NCBI GenBank assembly: GCA_003663565.1
Contig: QMTT01000025.1
Coordinates: forward strand, 1-7,904
Direction: 5' to 3'
DNA length: 7,904 nucleotides
From: Thermoplasmata archaeon
GTDB taxonomy: Archaea; Thermoplasmatota; B47-G6; B47-G6B; 47-G6
Under the pieces are notes generated by a model that ran no database searches, was not told the DNA's origin, and saw only the letters and a list, made by a program, of their open reading frames with translations. This document shows, piece by piece, positions 1-6,101 of this stretch (the stretch's first letter is position 1; the number at the start of each line of letters is the position of its first letter). Made by a program: the position numbers and the translations under genes.

Positions 1-1095
1 AGCAGGCATCCATGCTTCTATGTCATACTTCTTAGCAGCGACTGCCCCAAGCTCTCCAGCACAGATATTCACTACTCTATAAGGTATTCCAAGTTTCTGA
101 AGGAGGTCTTCAGCATTTCTTGTTATCTCCTCATGAAGGCTCCAAGAGTCCTCTGGATGTGAGAATATGAACTGTTCCACTTTATGGAACTGATGAACTC
201 TGAATATACCTTTAGTATCCCTTCCATGGGCCCCCGCCTCCTTACGGAAGCAAGGACTAAATCCGACAAATTTTAAAGGAAGGTCTTTCTCTTCTAGAAT
301 CTCATCCATGAACATGGCTCCTATCGAGTGTTCTGCTGTTGCTATGAGATATAGGTCTTCATCTTCGATTTTGTAAAGCATTTCCTCGAAGGCACTTAGA
401 TCTGTTACACCTTCCATGGCCTCTCTTCTGAGCATGTAAGGTGGTATAACTGGAGTATAACCTTTTTTGACAAGTTCTTCTATGGCAAATATTGCTATGG
501 CTAGATCAAGTAAGGCAAGTTCATTCTTAAGATAATAGAATCTGGACCCTGCAACCTTTGCAGCCCTCTTTGTGTCGCCTATGTCTAACTCCTCTAGCAA
601 ATCTACGTGGCTTTTAGGTTTCCAACTTATTATCTCATAATCTACATTGTGTCCTTTAAGTTGCTCCTTAAATACATCAAGGTATCCTTCCCAAACCTTG
701 AAGTGCCCCCAAAATCGTATGGGGACGTTGTCCTCCTCTGAGAGTCCATCTGGTACAGTCTCATGAACAATGTTCGGTATGGACATCAATAAACGATCCC
801 TGAGTTCTTTGTATTCTTTTTCTTTTTTCTCTAGTTCTTCGATCTTTGAGTTAAGTTCTTTCATTTCTTTTCTAATACGCTCCAGATCCTCAAGTTTTCC
901 TTCTTTCTTAAGTTTTGCAACTTCTGCACTTTTTTTGTTTCTCTCTTTTCTTAGATCATTTATTTTTCGTATAGTTTCTCTCCAGAGTTTGTCATATTCG
1001 AGAACTTTGTCTACGATGCTATCATCTTCTCCACGTTTTCTTTGGCTCCATTTTACAAGTTCTGGATTTGTTCTTAAGAGGTTTATGTCTATCAT
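1..1095 (-). CDS. serS: Seryl-tRNA synthetase, 3' end cut by window edge
   Basis: This cytoplasmic class II aminoacyl-tRNA synthetase charges tRNA-Ser with serine using ATP. The 365 visible residues begin with an N-terminal tRNA-binding arm. Residues about 30-105 are a long charged coiled coil rich in K, E and L, as in ordinary SerS. The catalytic domain follows: motif 1 region around 212-228 (GYTPVIPPYML), the TAEH loop at 253-256, and motif 2 around 279-308 (FSPCFRKEAGAHGRD, then FRVHQFHKVEQ). The end shows LGAVAAKKYDIEAWMPA at 349-365. Motif 3 should lie beyond position 1, so roughly 80-100 residues are missing. The arm and motif 2 fit the common SerS, not the rare methanogen type. The ATG at 1093-1095 follows a GAGGGTGG ribosome-binding site and lies 13 bp after the comB-like stop, making it the last visible gene of the operon. 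Confidence 0.96.
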   Translation of the reverse strand, partial: MIDINLLRTNPELVKWSQRKRGEDDSIVDKVLEYDKLWRETIRKINDLRKERNKKSAEVAKLKKEGKLEDLERIRKEMKELNSKIEELEKKEKEYKELRDRLLMSIPNIVHETVPDGLSEEDNVPIRFWGHFKVWEGYLDVFKEQLKGHNVDYEIISWKPKSHVDLLEELDIGDTKRAAKVAGSRFYYLKNELALLDLAIAIFAIEELVKKGYTPVIPPYMLRREAMEGVTDLSAFEEMLYKIEDEDLYLIATAEHSIGAMFMDEILEEKDLPLKFVGFSPCFRKEAGAHGRDTKGIFRVHQFHKVEQFIFSHPEDSWSLHEEITRNAEDLLQKLGIPYRVVNICAGELGAVAAKKYDIEAWMPA

Positions 1096-1108
1096 AGGCC
1101 ACCCTCTA

Positions 1109-1888
1109 TCACTCAAACCTCGTGAAGTATATTATCCGTGTTCCTCTAGTTACCTCATAAACGGCATATGGCGTAGTCTCATATATGTCCTCTCTCAGGC
1201 AGTATTCTATGTCCTCTTGGGATCCTAAACTACTAAGTCTCTTGTATGATTTTGACTGCTCTTGATATAACATGTAGTGATCCTTGTCCTTCTCAAATAT
1301 TTCTGCTATGATCATAGCAGCTAATACGTTATCATCATAGCTTTCTATATTTTTAAATCTCTTTGCAATTAGTCCTGCAGTCATAAAGTCTTCAAGAGCA
1401 AATTCCTTTCCTAGGTATCCAGAACAAACTAATGTTATATCTTTTTCAAGCTTTTCAGCATATTCCTCTGCAACTTTAGCTACAGAGCTTGCATTTAATG
1501 GACTGCCGACGAAGACTGTAGCGCTTGAATTCTCTGAAAATATTGCATCGACAGTTCTAGTTCCTGAAGTGGCCTCCGTTATTATTGCCATGTACTTTGG
1601 TCTCCTCCTATCAAGAACGTTTAGAAGCTTTATAGGAGAGTTTCCTACCTCAAAACCCTCTATAGGCATGCTGACGCCTTCTCCCGCTATTAGCATATCG
1701 TTTCCATACATGGACTTTATTTTTAGGGCTTCATGTATGTTCTCCGTGAGAAATACCTTTTCAATGCCCTTTGAAAGGGCAGTCACTATGAGAGCTGCAG
1801 ACCTCAATGCATCTATCACTACTATAACGTCATCACGCCTAGCAGCGTTCCTAGCACCATCCTGTAGCCATTCAATGTGAATCCTCAT
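1109..1888 (-). CDS. comB: ComB-like 2-phosphosulfolactate phosphatase family protein
   Basis: The protein has 259 residues and belongs to the ComB family. The characterised members are Mg-dependent phosphatases that dephosphorylate 2-phosphosulfolactate in coenzyme M synthesis. Visible family blocks are VIVVIDALRSAALIVTAL (21-38), AGEGVSMPIEGFEVGNSP (68-85), SGTRT (108-112), VFVGSPLNASSVA (126-138) and VCSGYLGKEFALEDFMTAG (154-172). Where ComB proteins usually read TTNGT, this one reads EATSGT (105-110), so the active-site loop is divergent. The start ATG overlaps the deoxyhypusine synthase stop as ATGA and is preceded by a near-perfect AGGAGGTG site, which strongly fixes it. It lies inside a translation-related operon, and no other coenzyme M gene (comA, comC, comDE) is in view. 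Family membership is confident. The substrate is not: it may be a different phosphorylated or sulfonated small molecule. Confidence 0.85.
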   Translation of the reverse strand: MRIHIEWLQDGARNAARRDDVIVVIDALRSAALIVTALSKGIEKVFLTENIHEALKIKSMYGNDMLIAGEGVSMPIEGFEVGNSPIKLLNVLDRRRPKYMAIITEATSGTRTVDAIFSENSSATVFVGSPLNASSVAKVAEEYAEKLEKDITLVCSGYLGKEFALEDFMTAGLIAKRFKNIESYDDNVLAAMIIAEIFEKDKDHYMLYQEQSKSYKRLSSLGSQEDIEYCLREDIYETTPYAVYEVTRGTRIIYFTRFE

Positions 1889-2889
1889 CGATTCACACCT
1901 CCTAGTACGTTTTTAATATTCCTCTCTTTGATCTTATCAACAACATACGCATACAATAGTGGGAGTATCACTGTAGCTTCTCCTTCAACGGTGACGTACT
2001 TGGCACGTTGTTTTACTTTTCCCCATGAAACTGCTTCTCTAATCCTTGCACCAGAAAGGCTTCCATCCCATTCAGGAGCTGTCGTAATGTAAACAGCATA
2101 ATCAAGGCCATCTCTAAACTGGTTCCACCATATAGTATGATGTTTTGATATTCCCCCACCTATCATGAGCGCTCCTGTCTTTTTAGCCTCAAATATTATG
2201 TCTGCAAGCTCCTCCTCATCTTTAAATACATCAATTATAAAGTCCCTGTGTGTCTCTTTGAAAAGCCATATTTGGCTCCCAACAGCCCCATCTGATATTC
2301 CAGGAACATATATAGGTACTTTTTTTATGAAACACTGTGTTAGGAGCGATCTCTCTGAGTTAAGCTTCTTACCTATTTCCCATGAGAGCTCCCTCGTGGA
2401 AAGACATCTGCAACCATCCTCGTACAGTTCTTTAAGGATTGGTCGCATGAAGTTTTCGATAGTCTTTCCATAGGATTCCATGGGAACAAAGACGCTTCCC
2501 AGCCTATGAATATCAAGATCTCTAAGAAGAGAATCATCTGTCATGAAGTCTCCTTCGAAGTATTCTGATAGCGTTCTTGCTATGTCATGATCTAATGTTC
2601 CACATGTGGTTATAATGACGTCAACAAAACCTCTTTTTACAAGGTCAACGAGCACACCTCGAATACCTGTTGCCATTATAGCTGCTGGAAATGACAAGAA
2701 TACTACAGCATCTTTATCCATTAACATATCTTCTAAGATCTTAGCTGCGGTCCAGAGTTTTTTTGCAGTGAAGCCTCCAACATTCTCTAAGCATTCTATA
2801 AACTCAGAAATACTCATCCTTTCTCTGATTGTTATGTCTCTTACAGGTGATGATAAAAGGTCTTCTCTTTTTATTTTATGACCCTCCAT
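1885..2889 (-). CDS. dys: Deoxyhypusine synthase
   Basis: This 334-residue, NAD-dependent enzyme transfers the aminobutyl group of spermidine to a lysine of translation factor aIF5A, the first step of hypusine formation. The sequence shows the DHS fold signatures in order: AVVFLSFPAAIMATGIRGVL (61-80), VDVIITTCGTLDHDIART (89-106), VPIYVPGISDGAVGSQIW (191-208), GGGISKHHTIWWN (244-256), YAVYITTAPEWDGSLSGAR (264-282) and EAVSWGKVK (285-293). Lys291 in the SWGK motif is the catalytic lysine that forms the enzyme-substrate intermediate in the family. Length and motifs are those of an intact enzyme. The ATG lies 19 bp inside the end of cysS, behind a GAGGAGAGG site, and its stop overlaps the start of the comB-like gene. 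This suggests coupled translation with both neighbours. Confidence 0.96.
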   Translation of the reverse strand: MEGHKIKREDLLSSPVRDITIRERMSISEFIECLENVGGFTAKKLWTAAKILEDMLMDKDAVVFLSFPAAIMATGIRGVLVDLVKRGFVDVIITTCGTLDHDIARTLSEYFEGDFMTDDSLLRDLDIHRLGSVFVPMESYGKTIENFMRPILKELYEDGCRCLSTRELSWEIGKKLNSERSLLTQCFIKKVPIYVPGISDGAVGSQIWLFKETHRDFIIDVFKDEEELADIIFEAKKTGALMIGGGISKHHTIWWNQFRDGLDYAVYITTAPEWDGSLSGARIREAVSWGKVKQRAKYVTVEGEATVILPLLYAYVVDKIKERNIKNVLGGVNR

Positions 2890-4310
2890 ACAGGGCCTCT
2901 CCTCGTGTCGTCCACATGTATGCCTGCCCTATTGAGGGCAGATCTTATAGCATCAGCGATCTCCCAGTTCCTAACTTTTCTAAACTCTTCTCTAAGCTTT
3001 AATATTTCCTCAAGAACTCTAGCAAGTATTTCAGAGTCTTCTTCAGTAGGTCTCTCTTCAATTATGCCAAAGAGCTTAGAAATGTCCCCTATAAATTCCC
3101 TAACCTGGAAGGCCACCGTGAGGGATTTCAACTTTCCTTCCGAGAGATCCTGGTAAATGTTCTTTGAAAAAGTCATAAGATTCTTAAGTGCTTCTCTTGT
3201 ATTGAAGTCATCCTTAATTGCACCTATGACGCGCTGTTTAACGTCCTTTAGACTATAAAGAATCTTAACTTCGTAATCCGAGAGTCTAAATGAATACGTG
3301 TAATCTCCTGAAGAAATCATTGTTCCAAGAGCATCATAAGCCCTCTTTATGGTATTAAGTGCCTTTTTTGCCTCTTCTAAGGACTCAGGAGTGTATTCTA
3401 CTGGTTTTCTGTAGTGTGCGTTAAGTACATAAAACTTAACGACTTCAGGTGTATACTTCTTCAGTATGTCTCGAATTTTAATGATATTTCCAAGAGACTT
3501 TGACATCTTCTCGCCAGATATTTGTAGCATTCCAACATGAACCCAGTATTTTGCAGGTACTTTTCCTGTTAGTGCCTCTGACTGAGCGATCTCATTTTCG
3601 TGATGGGGGAATATCAAATCAGATCCCCCACCATGTATATCGAATTGTTCTCCAAGGTACTTCATAGACATCACAGAACATTCTATGTGCCATCCTGGCC
3701 TTCCAGGACCCCACGGTGATTCCCAATATATATCTTCTTCAGGCTTTCTGGTCTTCCATAACGCAAAGTCTAAGGGATCCTTTTTTCCTTCAGAGACCTC
3801 AATGCGCGCTCCTGCTAGCATTTCATCGACACTTCTTTTGGAAAGCTTACCATAGTCCTTGAATGCCCTAATCTTGTAGTAAATTCCATCACTTGAGACG
3901 TAGGCAAAGTCTTTCTCGATGAGCTTTTCTATAAACCATATAATCTCTTCTATATGTTTTGTAACACGAGGAAATGCGTCTGGGAGTTTTAGTTTAAGTG
4001 CTTTATAATCCTCGAGGAACCTCCTTGTGTACTCTTCAGAGTACTCTAATGACGATACTCCCTTTTCACGAGCAGATCTTATGATTTTGTCATCTACATC
4101 TGTTATATTAAGAACATATCTTACGTCATAGCCAACATACTCAAAGAACTTCCTCATGAAATCAAAAAATATGAACGTCCTTGCGTGTCCTATATGAACG
4201 TCGTCATATACTGTAGGTCCACAGACATATATTTTAACCCTACCTTCCTCTATTGGCTCGAAGCGCTCTTTTCTTCCTGTGAGCGTGTTAAATATGTAAA
4301 TGTCGTTCAT
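2871..4310 (-). CDS. cysS: Cysteinyl-tRNA synthetase
   Basis: This 479-residue class I synthetase charges tRNA-Cys with cysteine in the cytoplasm. The HIGH signature is at 39-42 (HIGHART) and the KMSKS loop at 268-272 (EKMSKSLGN). The zinc site that selects cysteine is complete: Cys30 (VCGPT), Cys211 (WHIECS), His236 and Glu240 (HHENE). NITDVDDK (68-75) and HGGGSDLIFPHHE (226-238) are further family hallmarks. The C-terminal part from about 310 is the helical DALR-type anticodon-side domain. It is full length, with no sign of decay. It is the first gene of the left operon, transcribed away from nucS. The ATG at 4308-4310 has only a short GTGAG-type site upstream, and a TATA-like box lies about 65 bp upstream. 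Its 3' end overlaps the deoxyhypusine synthase gene by 19 bp. A direct cysteine route means this organism need not rely on the SepRS/SepCysS pathway. Confidence 0.97.
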   Translation of the reverse strand: MNDIYIFNTLTGRKERFEPIEEGRVKIYVCGPTVYDDVHIGHARTFIFFDFMRKFFEYVGYDVRYVLNITDVDDKIIRSAREKGVSSLEYSEEYTRRFLEDYKALKLKLPDAFPRVTKHIEEIIWFIEKLIEKDFAYVSSDGIYYKIRAFKDYGKLSKRSVDEMLAGARIEVSEGKKDPLDFALWKTRKPEEDIYWESPWGPGRPGWHIECSVMSMKYLGEQFDIHGGGSDLIFPHHENEIAQSEALTGKVPAKYWVHVGMLQISGEKMSKSLGNIIKIRDILKKYTPEVVKFYVLNAHYRKPVEYTPESLEEAKKALNTIKRAYDALGTMISSGDYTYSFRLSDYEVKILYSLKDVKQRVIGAIKDDFNTREALKNLMTFSKNIYQDLSEGKLKSLTVAFQVREFIGDISKLFGIIEERPTEEDSEILARVLEEILKLREEFRKVRNWEIADAIRSALNRAGIHVDDTRRGPVWRVIK

Positions 4311-4368
4311 AGGCTCTCACGAGGTCAGAAATCTCTTTGCGTATAACATTATGTATTTCAAATATGTA

Positions 4369-4384
4369 ATAGTTTATAGAAGTG
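4369..4384 (-). promoter_or_regulatory. Candidate TATA box for the cysS operon
   Basis: On the minus strand this stretch reads CTTCTATAAACT, with TATAAA at 4373-4378. In archaea transcription usually begins about 25 bp downstream of the box, here near 4350, giving a leader of about 40 nt before the cysS ATG. A second AT-rich candidate (AATATATTAAAG, plus-strand 4406-4417) lies further up. The call rests on position and base content only. Confidence 0.4.
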
Positions 4385-4473
4385 TTGTTTAGGAAACGTT
4401 TCAGCTTTAATATATTGGGCTAAAATAGCGTGAAGATTCCATTGAAGATTATTCAAAGTGCAAAAGAACATTA

Positions 4474-4483
4474 CTTTATAAAG
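4474..4483 (+). promoter_or_regulatory. Candidate TATA box for nucS
   Basis: CTTTATAAAG is a perfect 10-bp palindrome and a good archaeal TATA box, preceded by the purine-rich stretch CAAAAGAACA. A start about 25 bp downstream would fall near 4503-4508, inside the left arm or loop of the hairpin at 4498-4520. The transcript would therefore begin within the mobile-element-like sequence and reach the nucS ATG after about 45 nt. Confidence 0.45.
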
Positions 4484-4496
4484 CTGTTGCTTGCAA

Positions 4497-4527
4497 AACC
4501 TCGCCTTTTCAGGGCGGGGTAGTTCAC
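4497..4527 (+). mobile_element. IS200/IS605-like terminal hairpin scar in the nucS leader
   Basis: ACCTCGCC (4498-4505) pairs with GGCGGGGT (4513-4520) as an 8-bp stem with one G-T wobble and the 7-nt loop TTTTCAG, followed by AGTTCAC. From memory, many archaeal IS200/IS605-type elements with tnpB end in a hairpin of just this form, CCTCGCC...TTCAGGGCGGGG then AGTTCA, which is also the 3' part of the TnpB guide RNA scaffold. No tnpA or tnpB lies upstream, where only AT-rich DNA and the cysS promoter are seen, so this would be a solo end. It could instead be an unrelated GC-rich hairpin. The identification rests on recognition, not on a search. Confidence 0.5.
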
Positions 4528-4551
4528 ACTTTGAGGAAAGTGAGTGATAAC

Positions 4552-5349
4552 ATGGCCAAAGTGAAGGTTTATAGTAACATTACTGCGAAAGATGCAAGTA
4601 ATGTCATAATGCGTTCCTTAGCTAAGGGGGATATCGTTATCATACTAGCAAATTGTGTGATACACTATGAAGGAAGAGCTTTAAGTGATATAGGGCCAGG
4701 AGATCGTCTAGTGATAATAAAACCTGATGGAACGCTCATAATTCACAAGAAAATTAAAAGAGAACCCGTTAACTGGCAACCACCTGGAAGTAAGGTTCAC
4801 ACGCATGAAAAGGATGGAAGACTTATTATAAGAAGCGTAAGGCATAGTCCATATGAGATAATAATAGTAGAATGTTTGGATCTATATCTCATTGTCACTT
4901 ATGATGCCATTGATCCTTATGCATTAGAGATTTCCGGAACGGAACGTGATTTAGCTGAGATGATATATAGAAATCCTAATGTCATTGAGGATGGATTTAA
5001 GGTTCTGAAATTAGAATATCAAACACCGTTTGGCATAATAGACATCCTTGGTGAGGATAAAGATGGCAAATTAGTTGTTATAGAACTTAAAAGAGCTACA
5101 GCAGGTCTTCAGTCTGTGAGTCAGCTTAGAAGATATGTGGAAGCCATGAAAAACATGACTAAAAAGGATATCAGGGGAATACTAATAGCTCCGAGGATCA
5201 CTGAAAGTGCACTGGCATTGGTAAGAAAATATGGATTAGAATACAAGAAGTTGGAACCTCCTAAAATTCCAAAAACACATGATGGGCTCGGGTTCAAGAG
5301 TAAAAAGCTTTTTGACTTCTTTGAGAATTCTAGGAGCAAAAATGTTTAA
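4552..5349 (+). CDS. nucS: Endonuclease NucS/EndoMS
   Basis: NucS/EndoMS is a RecB-like nuclease of archaea and actinobacteria that cuts branched or mismatched DNA and works with the sliding clamp PCNA. The 265 residues show an N-terminal DNA-binding domain (CVIHYEGRA at 35-43; EPVNWQPPGS at 71-80) and a C-terminal nuclease domain with RNPNVIEDGF (140-149), GIIDILGEDKDG (161-172), VVIELKR (175-181) and QLRRY (191-195). Asp164, Glu178, Lys180 and Gln191 match the D-E-K-Q catalytic set. The tail KKLFDFFE (251-258) fits a PCNA-interacting box (hydrophobic, two residues, then two aromatics), with Ser at the usual Gln position. I chose the ATG at 4552, preceded by GTGAGTGAT, over the in-frame TTG at 4531, whose upstream sequence is the hairpin. 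It is transcribed alone, divergently from cysS. Confidence 0.94.
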   Translation: MAKVKVYSNITAKDASNVIMRSLAKGDIVIILANCVIHYEGRALSDIGPGDRLVIIKPDGTLIIHKKIKREPVNWQPPGSKVHTHEKDGRLIIRSVRHSPYEIIIVECLDLYLIVTYDAIDPYALEISGTERDLAEMIYRNPNVIEDGFKVLKLEYQTPFGIIDILGEDKDGKLVVIELKRATAGLQSVSQLRRYVEAMKNMTKKDIRGILIAPRITESALALVRKYGLEYKKLEPPKIPKTHDGLGFKSKKLFDFFENSRSKNV

Positions 5350-5433
5350 TATTAGGTAGATATATAGCTAAATGACTTAAAAAGAACAGTATTAATCAAT
5401 ATATGCATAAAATAAATATCTACAGGTGATACT

Positions 5434-5523
5434 ATGCCTAATGAAGACTTCGAGTTAGAAATGATTAGAAGGAGTTCAGCCTACATAGGCATCAGTGCCT
5501 ATGTAGGCCTTGGGGCACATTAA
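5434..5523 (+). pseudogene. 29-residue reading frame, possibly a gene start broken by an insertion
   Basis: The frame opens with ATG at 5434 behind a near-perfect ribosome-binding site (AGGTGAT at 5424-5430). TATA-like sequence lies 50-60 bp upstream. The first 14 residues, MPNEDFELEMIRRS, are acidic then basic, like the start of a small archaeal helical protein. The next codons run straight through the inverted repeat at 5479-5508, giving the mirror-like AYIGISAYVG, and the frame stops soon after, at 5521. A good initiation site followed by a short, repeat-encoded tail suggests a gene truncated by insertion of the structured island, or a leader peptide. The start is loosely reminiscent of PDCD5-type proteins, but too little remains to say. 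I do not recognise a family. Confidence 0.35.
5479..5508. repeat. Perfect 13-bp inverted repeat with a 4-nt loop
   Basis: GCCTACATAGGCA (5479-5491) and TGCCTATGTAGGC (5496-5508) are exact reverse complements separated by TCAG. As RNA or single-stranded DNA this makes a very stable hairpin. It marks the left edge of the GC-rich island and lies within the small reading frame, not after a gene end, and no T run follows on either strand. It is therefore unlikely to be a simple terminator. A mobile-element end or the first stem of a structured RNA fits better. Confidence 0.9.
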
Positions 5524-5609
5524 CCTCAGCCCCCTCAGGGTTCATCGGGAGCATATCATTGGCCTCGCCCCATTCAGGGTAACCCCGTTCTACTCAGCCC
5601 AAAGGCTGA
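5511..5609. other. Hairpin-dense GC-rich island, possible mobile-element end or structured RNA
   Basis: Possible stems are GGGGC (5512-5516) with GCCCC (5529-5533), CCCTCAGGG at 5532-5540, and TCAGCC (5594-5599) with GGCTGA (5604-5609) over a CAAA loop. An imperfect direct repeat, CCTCAGCCCCCTCAGGGT (5524-5541) against CCTCGCCCCATTCAGGGT (5563-5580), matches at 14 of 18 positions. The second copy also shares CCTCGCC and TTCAGGG with the hairpin upstream of nucS. The strong base-composition break from its surroundings suggests foreign or structured DNA. The likeliest reading is the non-coding terminal part of an IS200/IS605-type element. A host non-coding RNA on either strand is the alternative. 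Confidence 0.45.
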
Positions 5610-5711
5610 TACTCTTTAATAATAAAGTCCATAGTCTAAAAATACTTGAAGATGCAAAATTGCGCATAACCCAATGTTATTGAGAACCCCTGATACATGA
5701 AAGCAAGAAGC

Positions 5712-6101
5712 CTAAGTGACTTCTATCCATCCTTCATATGCATTTACAACAGCGTATTTAAAGCCCTTAAGTTCAGTTATTCTAACGCTATCGACGAGCG
5801 GGATATTAGAAATTATAGCTCCAACAATTATGATTGTCTCTGCTGACTCATTTATAATTGCTGCCGGAGCTGTGCCATTTTTTCTCATTTGATACATCAC
5901 ATAGCTTCCCACAGTGCTTCCTACTCCACATGGAAATGCCAAAACCTTCCCTGTTATCTTTTTTCCATACAACGGGTTTTCTTTGTTTATTATGATTCCC
6001 GTTCTTGGATCTACATCTCCCAGAAATGATATAGGTTTGTCTGAAATCAATAGGGGACCTTCACCTACTCCTTTAGAGATTGCTCTTGCTCGTATTTTCA
6101 T
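5712..6101 (-). CDS. Phosphomevalonate dehydratase small subunit (AcnX swivel domain)
   Basis: This 129-residue protein is the separate swivel-domain subunit of an AcnX-type aconitase-superfamily enzyme. With the large subunit it would dehydrate 5-phosphomevalonate to trans-anhydromevalonate 5-phosphate in the archaeal mevalonate pathway. The family blocks are GDVDPRTGII (28-37), GKVLAFPCGVGSTVGSYVMY (51-70) and AEIT-like AETIIIVGAI (87-96), ending in NIPLVDS (99-105). Ser62 in the GST motif is the conserved serine of this domain. I chose the ATG at 6099-6101, which has GGTGAG five bases upstream. A GTG directly before it at 6102-6104 would add one residue. The gene overlaps the end of the large subunit by 29 bp, implying coupled translation and a 1:1 complex. 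It is the last gene of the right operon. Confidence 0.92.
   Translation of the reverse strand: MKIRARAISKGVGEGPLLISDKPISFLGDVDPRTGIIINKENPLYGKKITGKVLAFPCGVGSTVGSYVMYQMRKNGTAPAAIINESAETIIIVGAIISNIPLVDSVRITELKGFKYAVVNAYEGWIEVT

Larger units (their letters stand above)
5350..5711. other. 362-bp intergenic stretch, AT-rich then a GC-rich hairpin island
   Basis: This lies between nucS (plus) and the dehydratase small subunit (minus), which converge on it. Positions 5350-5423 are AT-rich, with TATA-like tracts (CTTAAAAAG at 5376-5384, AATATATG at 5398-5405). Positions 5424-5523 hold a small reading frame with a ribosome-binding site. Positions 5479-5609 are a GC-rich, hairpin-dense island. From 5611 to 5711 the DNA is AT-rich again. 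On the minus strand GTATTTTTAGAC (5635-5646) is a T run about 70 nt after the dehydratase stop and could end that transcript, on weak evidence. I see no tRNA, no CRISPR repeat and no transposase gene. Confidence 0.8.

Noticed and set aside
770..1228. A 152-codon plus-strand frame opposite serS and the comB-like gene.
   Set aside because: It is a Ser/Phe-rich antisense shadow of the serS coiled coil, where Lys/Glu codons read backwards as Phe/Ser/Leu.
4531..4551. TTG start adding seven residues to NucS.
   Set aside because: The ATG at 4552 has a better placed GTGAT site and gives the N-terminal length expected for the family. The TTG has no proper site because the hairpin precedes it.
5525..5609. 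Box C/D small RNA on the minus strand, because ATGATA, GATGA and CTGA occur in order.
   Set aside because: The boxes are imperfect and the spacing between them does not leave two proper guide stretches. There is no terminal stem typical of such RNAs.
5594..5616. Plus-strand terminator: hairpin TCAGCC-CAAA-GGCTGA followed by TACTCTTT.
   Set aside because: It lies about 250 bp past the nucS stop, the T run is short and interrupted, and the hairpin belongs to a wider structured island.
5507..5683. A 58-codon open frame on the plus strand crossing the GC-rich island, in a different frame from the 29-residue frame.
   Set aside because: It has only a TTG near its start and no ribosome-binding site, the composition is of low complexity (P, R, H, L rich), and the stop-free length is expected in GC-rich DNA. 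Non-coding structure explains it better.
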